Part shown: one piece after another, positions 22,732-31,043 of the stretch
How the letters are laid out: each line of letters opens with the position of its first letter
Numbering within the stretch: position 1 is the stretch's first letter
NCBI GenBank assembly: GCA_049642385.1
Contig: JBAROU010000171.1
Coordinates: forward strand, 1 to 47,087
Length of the DNA stretch: 47,087 nt
Source: JBAROU01 sp049642385
GTDB lineage: Bacteria; Chloroflexota; Dehalococcoidia; DSTF01; RBG-16-68-14
Direction of reading: 5' to 3'
Notes under the pieces: model-generated
Database searches by the model: none
What the model saw: the letters and a program-made list of their open reading frames with translations, nothing else
What the model was told of the DNA's origin: nothing
Made by a program: the position numbers and the translations under genes

Positions 22732-23907
22732 TCATGAGGTTCCGATCGTTTCGATCTGCCCGGCGCGGACGCGGAAGACCGCGGCCGACGCGGGCAGCCC
22801 CTCGCCGAAGCGGTCAATGTCAGCCGAGGTGATCAGGAGCTGGTCCCACTCCTCCAGCGACTCCAGCACCGCGTGCCGGCGCGCTTCGTCCAGCTCCGAA
22901 AGCACGTCGTCCAGGAGTACAACCGGCACGTCGCCGCGGCGCTCCGCCATGAAGCGTGCCTCCGCAAGCCGCAGCGCGAGCGACGCCGTGCGCTGCTGGC
23001 CTCGCGACGCGAACGACGCCGCAGCAACGCCGTTCAGCGTGAACGAGAGGTCGTCGCGGTGCGGGCCGGTCAGCGTTAAGCCCGCACCGATCTCGCGCCG
23101 CTGGTTCGCCACCAGCGCGTCGCGCAACGCGTCCGCGATCGCGTCCGGTTCGGTGGCTGCGCGCGCGCCGTCCCACTTCTCGAGTCGAGGCGCGTACGCC
23201 ACCTCCATCTCCTCAGCGCCGCCGCTGAGGTGCCGATGCGTCTCGCGCACGTGCCGCGCCAGCGCATCGATCGCGTCGGCTCGTTGGTGCGTGAGCAGCG
23301 CGCCGTCCCGCGCCAACTCTTCGTCCCAGTAGACCAGCTCGTCCGGGCTCGCCACGCCTTCCTGGATGCGCTTGAGCAGCGCGTTGCGCTGCGTAATCAC
23401 CTTCGTGTAGCGCTGGAGCGCCTGCCGGTACGCCCCGTCGAGCTGCGACAGCGTCACATCGATGAAGCGCCGCCGGTGCGCCGGTGCGCCGGTGACGAGG
23501 TCGAGGTCATCGGTGGTGAACAAGACGGCCGTGAGCTGGCCGACCAGGTCCTGCTGACGACGCGGAAGGCCGTTTACCCGCAGCCGCTTCGACGCCATCA
23601 GCCGGCCGTCCTTCTCGCGCCGCCGCCCGACGATAATCACTTCGAGCTCGAGCGGGCCGTCCGCGCGCTCGACCTGCGCCGCGACGCGCGCGACGGGCTG
23701 CACGTCATCGAGCGCGTCCCAGCAGATCAGCTCCGCGTCTGTCTGCGCCCGCTCTGAACGCGCCGCCGCGAGCAGGAAGATCGCTTCAAGCAGGTTGCTC
23801 TTGCCCTGCGCGTTGTCGCCCAGCAAGACCGAGGGACCTCGATCGAGGCTCAGCTCCTGGTTGCGGTAGTTACGGTAGTTGGTGAGTTCGAGGTGACGGA
23901 TCCACAT
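22732..23907 (-). CDS. recF: DNA replication and repair protein RecF
   Basis: This 391-aa SMC-like ATPase loads RecA at gapped DNA together with RecO and RecR. It has LTNYRNYRNQEL at the start, Walker A GDNAQGKSN, LTGPHRDDLSF, the signature SRGQQRTASLALRLAE and Walker B VVLLDDVLSELD. Length is normal. It is not beside dnaA, dnaN or gyrB as in many bacteria. Its start lies 15 bases from the stop of an unknown coiled-coil gene, suggesting co-transcription with it. Confidence 0.95.
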   Translation of the reverse strand: MWIRHLELTNYRNYRNQELSLDRGPSVLLGDNAQGKSNLLEAIFLLAAARSERAQTDAELICWDALDDVQPVARVAAQVERADGPLELEVIIVGRRREKDGRLMASKRLRVNGLPRRQQDLVGQLTAVLFTTDDLDLVTGAPAHRRRFIDVTLSQLDGAYRQALQRYTKVITQRNALLKRIQEGVASPDELVYWDEELARDGALLTHQRADAIDALARHVRETHRHLSGGAEEMEVAYAPRLEKWDGARAATEPDAIADALRDALVANQRREIGAGLTLTGPHRDDLSFTLNGVAAASFASRGQQRTASLALRLAEARFMAERRGDVPVVLLDDVLSELDEARRHAVLESLEEWDQLLITSADIDRFGEGLPASAAVFRVRAGQIETIGTS

Positions 23908-23922
23908 GCGGGCCGGCCATCC

Positions 23923-24708
23923 CTAGCCGTGATGCTGCTCGATGAACCGTAGGCGCAAACGTGACGCCTCCGGTCGTACCTCCTCGATGACTAGCTCGTG
24001 CCCGGTCGCCTGACGCAGGCCGTCGACGACCTCACGCGCGCCGAGCGGTGCGCTCAGCGTCACCTCCAGCGACGCCTCGCCGTTCTGGAAGCGGTGCACG
24101 GACGCCGCCGCGACGGACGGCAGGCCGCTCAGCCCGCGCTGCGCATCCATCAGCTCTTGGAAGCCAGGCACCGCGCTGATCACGAGATCGACGCCACGTT
24201 CGTTCGGCTGGAAGCGCGGCTCCGTCATCGCAACGTCAGCCGCCGTTGCCTGCGGCGCGCCGTCGCCGCCGAGCGTGCGCGTGAGTTCGCTCAAGCGCGT
24301 TTCCAGGCGATCAGCGACGAGCGCGATGCGCGACGTCTCGTCGGCGAGGCGGCGCGTCTCGCTGCGGTAATGCTCCAGGGCATCTTCCAGCCGCCGGACG
24401 ATCTCGTGCAGCTCGGAAGGATTGGGTGACACCATCTCTTTGTTCTCGCTCACCGGAGAGCTCTCCGATCGCTCTTCCAGCTCATCTTGCGCCTGCTCCA
24501 CCGGCGATATCGACAGGTCGTCCGGCTCCGCGGACGGTTCTGCCGCTATTTCGCTGGTCCCTCCCTGGATCGGAGTGGCGCGTCTCGTCGGTACTACCCG
24601 CGTCCCGAAGACCTGGCCTGCCACGAGGCGGAGCGCGCGGCTGAGAAAGCCGGACGAACGGCCCGGCCTCGGCTTTCTTCCGCCGCTCTCAGTACGTTCC
24701 GACGCCAT
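23923..24708 (-). CDS. Uncharacterised coiled-coil protein upstream of recF
   Basis: No named family recognised. The 261-aa protein has a basic, disordered N-terminus, a low-complexity acidic stretch, and a predicted coiled coil at about residues 95-145 (ELHEIVRRLEDALEHYR, then RLETRLSELTRTL). The C-terminal domain (GVDLVISAVPGFQELMDAQ, ASVHRFQNGEASLEVTLSAP) has an alternating strand/helix pattern like a ferredoxin-fold ligand or polymerisation domain. No signal peptide or span. It precedes recF by 15 bases. The fold reading is inference. Confidence 0.7.
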   Translation of the reverse strand: MASERTESGGRKPRPGRSSGFLSRALRLVAGQVFGTRVVPTRRATPIQGGTSEIAAEPSAEPDDLSISPVEQAQDELEERSESSPVSENKEMVSPNPSELHEIVRRLEDALEHYRSETRRLADETSRIALVADRLETRLSELTRTLGGDGAPQATAADVAMTEPRFQPNERGVDLVISAVPGFQELMDAQRGLSGLPSVAAASVHRFQNGEASLEVTLSAPLGAREVVDGLRQATGHELVIEEVRPEASRLRLRFIEQHHG

Positions 24709-24790
24709 GGCAATACGCCTCGGACTGCGGGCGCTTTCATCCTACGGAATTATCGGCAGCCAGGCGGGGGCCAGCAAGGCTGGTGAATCT

Positions 24791-24796
24791 ATTATA
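24791..24796 (-). promoter_or_regulatory. -10 box upstream of the coiled-coil/recF unit
   Basis: The minus strand carries a perfect TATAAT (24796-24791), 82 bases before the ATG at 24708. No good -35 box lies at the right distance. Confidence 0.4.
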
Positions 24797-24798
24797 CA

Positions 24799-24820
24799 GG
24801 GCCACGGAGCGCTGTGGCCC
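24799..24820 (-). terminator. Hairpin after the sulfotransferase-like genes
   Basis: GGGCCAC (24799-24805) pairs with GTGGCCC (24814-24820) around an 8-base loop, 13 bases past the stop at 24833. It sits just before the next -10 box on the same strand, as expected for a boundary between units. No T-run. Confidence 0.45.
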
Positions 24821-24832
24821 GCGCCGGCGAGC

Positions 24833-26152
24833 TTAGCGCTGAGCCTCGGAAGCCCGCTTCGAGGCGCTCAGGGCCCGCTCGAGCTCCCGCTCACGGCGCT
24901 GGCGCGCTCGGTCGAACGCCTGCTCGCTCCCGAAGCGGCGCCATGCCTTCCGGGTGGCGCGCAGCATGCGCTGGTCAGGCGGCTCCTCGCGCACGGCTGC
25001 CCGCATCAGCTCGACGATCAAGCGCTCGTGGTTCACCGCCTCGAGCGCGAGGTCGTGCGCCCCTTCGAAGCCGGCCGGTGGATGGCTTCGCCGGAGCGCC
25101 TCCTGCGCCTCCTCCAGCACCGCAGCGTACCCATCGCTCGCCCCGCGCGCGCCTTCGATCGCAGCGGTCGTCGGCGCGCGTTCGACCGCGGGCGCCGGCA
25201 TTTCGATGCGCTCCGTCCACGACGCTTTCGCGCGCACGATGCCCGCCTCCGTTTCGCGCACCAGCGCAACGTAGGAATCGATCGACCGGGCGTCCGGAGG
25301 CGCGCCCTCCGCGCCCGCGCGCAACGATGCGCTCGCTGCGTACGCGGGCAGGCCGGCCGGCCGGAGCGCGAGCACTTCGTCGTACAGCGCACGATAGGCC
25401 TGCGGCACCGGATGCAGGAAGCGCCTCAGCGGCGGGTCGACGTACGTGGCGCTGAGCTGCTGTCCGACGAACTTCGACAGTGCGGCGACGACTGGTTCCG
25501 GCCGCTCGATCAGCTCGTCGTACTCCACGCACGTCACGTCCAGCTCGTAATCGCGAATAACGTTGAGCAACCGGCGATACTGCTGCGCCCAACGCTGGCG
25601 CGACGCGTCGCGTTCGACCAGCCCATAGCGTCGCGCCGTCGAGTCGGCAAACGAATCGGGGCTGCGCAGACAGAGCACGATCTGAGGTGCGCTGGGCAGG
25701 TGCGACAGCCACGCCTCCAACGTGACGGCGAACAGCGGGTCCTTCCAGCCTTCCGTCGCGCGCGACACCGCGCTGCGCATTTTGTCGCGATAGCCGCGAG
25801 CGATCGCGAGCACCGTCGAGCGTGAGGGCCAGCGCGTCGGACGCCAGAAGTTCGCCATGCCCAGCTCCGTTAGCATCTGTTCGTTGAGCAAACGGATCTC
25901 CATCTCTTCGTAGAAGCCGACGGGGTTGAAATCGGACGCGGGATGGAAGTCGGTGCCCATGCGCACGCCCGATTCGTGCAGCACCCGCGCGACGGCGCTC
26001 GTACCCGAGCGCCCCGCACCGGTCACAATCACGAACGGCCGGTCCGCCGCCGGCGGCAGACGCGAGCGCAGGCCGCCGCGCAGCAGTCGGTCGCGCGCGC
26101 CGAGCGCGAATTCGCGCGCGATGGGCAGAGCGTAGTGAAACCTGGTTGCCAT
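24833..26152 (-). CDS. Sulfotransferase-family P-loop protein, tandem copy B
   Basis: This 439-aa protein has the 5'-phosphosulfate loop FVIVTGAGRSGTSAVARVLHE at about residues 40-60, NPVGFYEEMEI, EGWKDPLFAVTLEAWL and VLCLRSPDSFADS, where Arg and Ser match the 3'-phosphate-binding RxxxxxxxS of PAPS sulfotransferases. The C-terminal third is helical and charged. It follows copy A (26158-27432) by five bases and is a clear tandem duplicate. The acceptor may be a glycan, lipid or protein. PAPS use is inferred from the motifs and from the presence of cysC. Confidence 0.8.
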   Translation of the reverse strand: MATRFHYALPIAREFALGARDRLLRGGLRSRLPPAADRPFVIVTGAGRSGTSAVARVLHESGVRMGTDFHPASDFNPVGFYEEMEIRLLNEQMLTELGMANFWRPTRWPSRSTVLAIARGYRDKMRSAVSRATEGWKDPLFAVTLEAWLSHLPSAPQIVLCLRSPDSFADSTARRYGLVERDASRQRWAQQYRRLLNVIRDYELDVTCVEYDELIERPEPVVAALSKFVGQQLSATYVDPPLRRFLHPVPQAYRALYDEVLALRPAGLPAYAASASLRAGAEGAPPDARSIDSYVALVRETEAGIVRAKASWTERIEMPAPAVERAPTTAAIEGARGASDGYAAVLEEAQEALRRSHPPAGFEGAHDLALEAVNHERLIVELMRAAVREEPPDQRMLRATRKAWRRFGSEQAFDRARQRRERELERALSASKRASEAQR

Positions 26153-26157
26153 CGTGG

Positions 26158-27432
26158 TTAGCCCGAACGCTCCACCCGCACAACGTCACGTTCCGATTTC
26201 CGAAGGGCGCGTTCGTACTCGCGCGCGCGTTCATGTTGTGCTCCCTCGAGCGCGTCCGGCGCGGAGAACCGGCGCCAGGCTTCGAGCGCCTGCCCGACCG
26301 GGCGCTCGCCCCGGGCGGCTTGCTGAAACAGCTCAACGGTGAGCCGCTCGCGATCGATCCACGCCTGCGTCAGCTCGTGGTAGCGCGCGAACGCCAGGGG
26401 CGTGCGCAGCGCACCCAGCTCCGCCTGCGCGTCCTCCAGCACCACGGCGTACGCCTCGCTCGCGTGCGCGACGATGCGCAGGGCGCCGTCCTGCTCCGAT
26501 GCACTGCCATCAGCGAGTTTTCCCTGCTCATCCCAGGCCGTCCTTGCCGCCGCAACGGCGGCATCGATCGCGCGCACGTGGTCGACGTAGGCTGCGCTGT
26601 CGTCCGCCACGGGCATGGGCGCGCGCGCTGGTCGATCAACGCTGTGCCTTCCTAGCGCACGCACTTCCTCGTACAACGCTGCGTAGCGCGCGGGCACGTC
26701 GTAATCGTAGTGGCGCGCGTCCGACTCGATGAAGCGCGCGTCGAGCGGGTGGCTAACGAAGCGCGACAGCTCCGCGACGGTCTCGTTGGGATGGGCCATC
26801 AGGCGTTCATACTCGATGCAGATCGCATCGAGCCGGTAATCGCGGATCACATCGAGCAGGCGGCGGTGCAAGTTCGCCCAGCGCTGCTCGACCGCCTCGC
26901 GCTCCACCAGACCGTAGACGCGCGTGACGGAGCGCACGAACGCCTCCGGGCTGCGTAGGCACAGGACGACCTTCGGCGCGGAACGGAGCTGCTGCAGCCA
27001 CGCCTCCAGCGTTGCGCCAAAGCGCGGGTCCTTCCAGCCGCCAACCGCCTCGTTCGCGGCGAGCGCGCGCATCGTCGCGGCGTACTGCGTGCCGATCGCA
27101 AGCACCGTCGCCCGACTGGGCCAGCGCTCCAGCCGATCGATGCCGCACTCCTTCATGATCCGGTCGTTCAGATCACAGACGGGCAGCTCTTCGTAGAAGC
27201 CGACCGGGTTGTGCTCAGTCGGCGGGCCGAAGTTCTCGCCCATGGGCACGCCCGATTCGTGCAGCACGCGCGCGACGGCGCTGGTACCCGAACGACCCGC
27301 GCCCGTGACGATGACGAACGGGAGTCCGTCGCGGCGCAGACTCGCCGCGAAGCCGCCGGGCCGGAACCGGCGCGCCGCGCTCAGCGCGAGCTGTCGAGCG
27401 ATGGGGACGGCGTAGTGTAGTCGCGTGGCCAT
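26158..27432 (-). CDS. Sulfotransferase-family P-loop protein, tandem copy A
   Basis: This 424-aa paralogue of the gene at 24833-26152 has the same N-terminus (MATRLHYAVPIARQLAL), P-loop TGAGRSGTS (residues 43-51), NPVGFYEELPV, GGWKDPRFGATLEAWL and VLCLRSPEAFVRS. DNA around the P-loop is very similar between the copies, while the helical C-terminal thirds have drifted. The two form one unit, with copy A first. A weak hairpin (27441-27457) lies in the 53-base gap to the histidine kinase gene upstream. Substrate unknown. Confidence 0.8.
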   Translation of the reverse strand: MATRLHYAVPIARQLALSAARRFRPGGFAASLRRDGLPFVIVTGAGRSGTSAVARVLHESGVPMGENFGPPTEHNPVGFYEELPVCDLNDRIMKECGIDRLERWPSRATVLAIGTQYAATMRALAANEAVGGWKDPRFGATLEAWLQQLRSAPKVVLCLRSPEAFVRSVTRVYGLVEREAVEQRWANLHRRLLDVIRDYRLDAICIEYERLMAHPNETVAELSRFVSHPLDARFIESDARHYDYDVPARYAALYEEVRALGRHSVDRPARAPMPVADDSAAYVDHVRAIDAAVAAARTAWDEQGKLADGSASEQDGALRIVAHASEAYAVVLEDAQAELGALRTPLAFARYHELTQAWIDRERLTVELFQQAARGERPVGQALEAWRRFSAPDALEGAQHERAREYERALRKSERDVVRVERSG

Positions 27433-27485
27433 GACATCACGACGCGAAACGAGCGTCGCCGTCCATGATACTACGAGGCGGAACG

Positions 27486-29963
27486 TCAGTCGTGCTGTTC
27501 GAGCACCTGGGTGATGGTGTCGCGCACGTCGCGGACGCGAAACGGCTTGGCCAGGCAGGGGTTGCGCACGTCCTGGAGGAACTTGCGCGTCTCGGGGCTC
27601 ACCGTATCGCCCGTGATGAAGATCGTGCGGCCAGCCATGGCGCGGTCGTGCTCCAACAGCCGCTGGTAGAGCTCGCGGCCGTCCATGTCCGGCATCTTGA
27701 TATCGGTGATGATCACGTCGTAGCGCCGCCGGCTGATGTACTCCAGCGCCTCGACGCCGTTGCGCGCGGTATCAACGTGGTGGCCGTCCATCTGAAGGAT
27801 GCTGCCCAGGAGCCGCTGGATGCTCGCCTCGTCGTCCACGACCAGGACCGAGCGCCCTGTGACGGTGGACGCTTGCTCTTCCTCGGGCACGGCCGCAGGG
27901 CGCGCGCTGCCCTGCAGGACCGGCAGCTCGATGAAGAACGTCGTACCGCGCCCGGGCTGGCTTTCGGCCCAAATGCGCCCGCCATGTTCATCGATGATCC
28001 CGTAGCAGATCGTCAGGCCCAAGCCGGTACCTTCGCCAGTCTGCTTCGTCGTGAAGAACGGGTCGAAGATGCGGCGCAGCGTTTCCGGCTCCATGCCGGG
28101 CCCATCGTCCTGGAAGATCACGCGGAGCTGGTCGCCATCGTTGCGCGAGCGGACGATCAACTTGCCCGCGTCCTTCGACGCGAGCATCGCCTGTTCTGCA
28201 TTGGTGATCAGATTGAGGAACACTTGCTGGATCTGATCGGCGTCCACCATCGTCTCCGGCAGGTCATCGTCCAGGTCCAACACGACATCGATGTTCTTCA
28301 CGCGCAGGTCGTAGGTACGCAGCTCCAGCACTCGCGATAGCAGCGCGTTCAGGTTGACCAGCTCCTTCTCCGCCTTCGTCCGTCGCGCGAACGTGAGCAG
28401 GTTCTGCACGATCTTCGCAGCGCGCTCCGCCTCGCCGTAGATCGTCTCGACGTCGTTGCGCGTGCGCTCGTCCAGCTCGCGCGCCAGCAGGAGTTGCGCG
28501 AAGCCTGTGATGCCGGTGAGCGGGTTGTTCAGCTCATGCGCGACGCCGGAGACGAGCTGGCCCACCGAAACCATCTTCTCTGACTGGAGCAGCCGCTCCT
28601 GCATCAGCCGCTCCTCGGTCACGTCGCGTAGGATCACGACGGCGGCCGAGCCTTCCGGCGAACCGGCAAGTGGCGCCGCCATGCCGACGAGGTAGCGGCG
28701 GCTGACGTCCGTCGACGGTGCCTGCAGTTCGCGGAGCGACGTGGGCTTAGTCGAGCGCAGTGCCTCTTGCGCGAGCGCGGCCAGGGGTGTGCCCTCTACC
28801 GACGCGTCCTCGCTCAGGGCTCCCGGCGCGAGCGATTCGAGAAAGCCGCGCGCCGCGCTGTTGCACGACGTGATGCGCAGCGCCGAGTCGACGAGCACAA
28901 CGCCGTCGCTCAGGCTCTCCGCCAGCGATGCGAGCTGGGCGCGCTCTGCTTCGCGTTGCGCGGCAGCGCGCTCCAGCGCCAGCGACACCTGGTGCGCGAC
29001 GGTGTAGAAGATGCGCTCGTTCGCGCCAGCGAATGCATCCGCGCGCGCAGCGGCGATCCTGATCAGCCCCGTAACGTCGCCGCCCGTAACCAGCGGCGCG
29101 TCGAGCACGCTGTCCAGCGGGCCGGGCGCGGCAGCGCCGGCGATGACGATCTCCGGTAGTAGCTGCTGACAGTCGCGGTGCTTGCCGCCGGTGAGACGTC
29201 GAAACGCGTCGAGCGCGCTCGTGGCCGCGTCGGTCGTCGCCTCCGCGCTCGTCCCTTTAGGCGCGAACACGGTCGTCACGTGCTCTCCGCCGCGACAGCT
29301 CACCGTCGCGCCGAGCTGGAGGCCAAGCGACGAGGCGAGCAGCTCGACGCTCGTGCGCGCGATTTCATCGCCGGTCAGCGAATGGCTGAGCCGGCGTGTC
29401 AGCTCGTGAAAGATCGAAAACTCGTTGTCCGCCGCTGCCGGCCCCCCCTCCGCCGGCGGAGTAGCCGGCGCTGGCGTCGCTTCCCGGGCCATCACGGCTC
29501 CCAACACCAGCGCCAGGCCCCATGCCGAGTCGCGGACGCTCTCGTCCAGGCCAGGCGCTATCAGGCAGAGAAGGCACTTGCGCGCGCCCACTGCTATCGG
29601 GACGGCGAGAAGCGAATCGGAGATATTCCTGGCTAAGAGCGAGCCGGCGTCCTCGGAAAACGCTTCGTCCGCGTTCTTGTGGAACGTCGGCCGTCCTCGA
29701 TTCAACGTCGCGGTCAGCTTAGACAAGTGCAGCGATCGGCCCCAGACATCGGGCGCCAGCGGCAGCGTCGCCCGCTCGACCTGGAAGCCGCCGTTCGCCT
29801 CGGCAAGCAGCGCGAATGACGCACCTCTGCTGTCAAGGCCGCGGCTGAGCAGGTCAAGCGCATCGCTGGAGCTGGAAGCATCGTGGAGGGATACGGCGAC
29901 AGCGAGGAGGCCATCGGCGAGCGACTGCCGGGCCGGTCTCCGTTCCAAGCGCCGCATGATCAC
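27486..29963 (-). CDS. Cytosolic hybrid sensor histidine kinase with C-terminal receiver domain
   Basis: The 825-aa protein has no membrane span. In order I see two GAF-like sensor domains (about 15-160 and 185-335), a PAS domain (340-450), HisKA with phosphate-accepting His476 in VSGVAHELNNPL, HATPase_c (N-box LNLITNAEQAM, G1 DDGPGM near 619, GEGTGLGLT), and a receiver domain (VLVVDDEAS) with phospho-acceptor Asp754 in ITDIKMPDMDG. The signal is unknown but cytosolic; GAF Cys residues are few. The start is GTG with AGGAGG seven bases upstream. A promoter lies at 29996-30024, divergent from the L,D-transpeptidase gene. No output regulator is adjacent. Confidence 0.93.
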   Translation of the reverse strand: MIMRRLERRPARQSLADGLLAVAVSLHDASSSSDALDLLSRGLDSRGASFALLAEANGGFQVERATLPLAPDVWGRSLHLSKLTATLNRGRPTFHKNADEAFSEDAGSLLARNISDSLLAVPIAVGARKCLLCLIAPGLDESVRDSAWGLALVLGAVMAREATPAPATPPAEGGPAAADNEFSIFHELTRRLSHSLTGDEIARTSVELLASSLGLQLGATVSCRGGEHVTTVFAPKGTSAEATTDAATSALDAFRRLTGGKHRDCQQLLPEIVIAGAAAPGPLDSVLDAPLVTGGDVTGLIRIAAARADAFAGANERIFYTVAHQVSLALERAAAQREAERAQLASLAESLSDGVVLVDSALRITSCNSAARGFLESLAPGALSEDASVEGTPLAALAQEALRSTKPTSLRELQAPSTDVSRRYLVGMAAPLAGSPEGSAAVVILRDVTEERLMQERLLQSEKMVSVGQLVSGVAHELNNPLTGITGFAQLLLARELDERTRNDVETIYGEAERAAKIVQNLLTFARRTKAEKELVNLNALLSRVLELRTYDLRVKNIDVVLDLDDDLPETMVDADQIQQVFLNLITNAEQAMLASKDAGKLIVRSRNDGDQLRVIFQDDGPGMEPETLRRIFDPFFTTKQTGEGTGLGLTICYGIIDEHGGRIWAESQPGRGTTFFIELPVLQGSARPAAVPEEEQASTVTGRSVLVVDDEASIQRLLGSILQMDGHHVDTARNGVEALEYISRRRYDVIITDIKMPDMDGRELYQRLLEHDRAMAGRTIFITGDTVSPETRKFLQDVRNPCLAKPFRVRDVRDTITQVLEQHD

Positions 29964-29995
29964 GGGCGAGCCTCCTGCTCGAAAATGGTCACTTC

Positions 29996-30024
29996 ATTAT
30001 GCACCAGGGCAATATCGCTGACAA
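29996..30024 (-). promoter_or_regulatory. Sigma70-type promoter for the hybrid kinase
   Basis: TTGTCA (30024-30019) and CATAAT (30001-29996) on the minus strand have a 17-base spacer and read into the kinase gene. Confidence 0.6.
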
Positions 30025-30049
30025 TCTGTGACCGACATCACCTTTCTCA

Positions 30050-30079
30050 TTGACGCAACGAATGCGCTCCCAATATAGT
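30050..30079 (+). promoter_or_regulatory. Sigma70-type promoter for the L,D-transpeptidase gene
   Basis: TTGACG (30050-30055) and TATAGT (30074-30079) have an 18-base spacer and lie about 50 bases before the TTG start at 30132. They are divergent from the kinase promoter, with 25 bases between the two -35 boxes. Confidence 0.6.
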
Positions 30080-30131
30080 TGTTATTAGGTGAGCACTGGA
30101 TAAGATCAGGCGCTCAATACCGGGGTGAGAG

Positions 30132-30821
30132 TTGGCCAGAACACCTAGGACTGCCCTAGCTGCTGGGAGCCTGGCGGCGCTTAGCGCGGCTGTCGTCGCC
30201 GCGGCGGCGCTCACGGGCTGCTTCGGCACTGGCTACGTCTGGTCCAGCGGCCAGCCGCCGACGGCCACTGCCACGGCATCCGCGACGCCGACGTATACTC
30301 CCACGTCAACTCCGACGAACACCCCCACGTCCACGCCCACCAACACCCCGAAGCCGAAGCCAACAACCACGTTCACCCCTACGCTCGAACCGACGGCGAC
30401 TGAGACGCCCATTCCAGCGATGCTAGAGATCCCGAAGAACGGAGAGCGTTGGATCCTGATCGACCTGGGCGATCAGACCGCCAAGGCCTTTGCCGGCGAC
30501 CGCGTCGTCCACGAAGCGCTGGTCACCACTGGCAAGTTCGGTTGGGACACTCCCCTTGGCACGTTCCACATCAGGAGTCGCGTGTACGACGAAACGATGC
30601 GATCTGCTCCCGGTTCTAGCGAGTATTGGTACGTGAGCGGTGTCCTCTTCACGCAGTACTTCACCGACCGCGGTCATGCGATCCACCTGAACTACTGGGC
30701 AGACGACTCCGCCTTCGGCCACGTCGGCACCAGCCACGGCTGCATCGGCATGCGCTATAGCGACGCGCAGTTCTTCTGGCAGTTCGCCTCAATCGGTACG
30801 CGGATCGTCATCCGCGAATAG
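30132..30821 (+). CDS. L,D-transpeptidase (YkuD) lipoprotein
   Basis: This 229-aa exported lipoprotein has a signal sequence ending in the lipobox LTGC (Cys30), then a Thr/Pro-rich linker with repeats of TPTSTPTN (about 42-95) that would span the envelope, then a YkuD domain (105-229). The catalytic motif HVGTSHGCIGM gives His202 and Cys204; the usual Arg or Asn after SHGC[hydrophobic] is Gly. YkuD enzymes form 3-3 peptidoglycan links or attach proteins to peptidoglycan. The start is TTG; no ATG or GTG in frame precedes the signal sequence. Confidence 0.88.
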   Translation: MARTPRTALAAGSLAALSAAVVAAAALTGCFGTGYVWSSGQPPTATATASATPTYTPTSTPTNTPTSTPTNTPKPKPTTTFTPTLEPTATETPIPAMLEIPKNGERWILIDLGDQTAKAFAGDRVVHEALVTTGKFGWDTPLGTFHIRSRVYDETMRSAPGSSEYWYVSGVLFTQYFTDRGHAIHLNYWADDSAFGHVGTSHGCIGMRYSDAQFFWQFASIGTRIVIRE

Positions 30822-30875
30822 CCCTGCCGCCCGGCGCATTGACCCAATAGCCGCTCTCGTGGCTCAATAGCGGCG

Positions 30876-31043
30876 ATGGCCTCGCCTGCCGTGCGGACGC
30901 TCCTCCTCTATCTGATAGCCGGCGCTGTCTACGTAACGCTGGGTGCCTTCTTCCCCAGAGTCATGCTCTCCTGGGTCGAGGGCGCGGGTTTCCTGCTGCT
31001 GGCGGTCTGGGTCGTGCCTGCCGTCATCTTCTCCCGACGATGA
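30876..31043 (+). CDS. 55-aa two-span membrane protein coupled to the YdjM-like gene
   Basis: A short frame from ATG 30876 encodes MASPAVRTLLLYLIAGAVYV and continues through a second hydrophobic stretch (FLLLAVWVVPAVIF) to FSRR and a TGA. That stop overlaps the next ATG as ATGA (31040-31043), strong evidence for a real, translationally coupled gene. Two membrane spans are likely. It may be a subunit or assembly partner of the downstream membrane protein. No family recognised. Confidence 0.65.
   Translation: MASPAVRTLLLYLIAGAVYVTLGAFFPRVMLSWVEGAGFLLLAVWVVPAVIFSRR

Noticed and set aside
27441..27457. Hairpin (GACGC/GCGTC) between the kinase and sulfotransferase genes as a terminator
   Set aside because: Five-base stem with no T-run; too weak to call.
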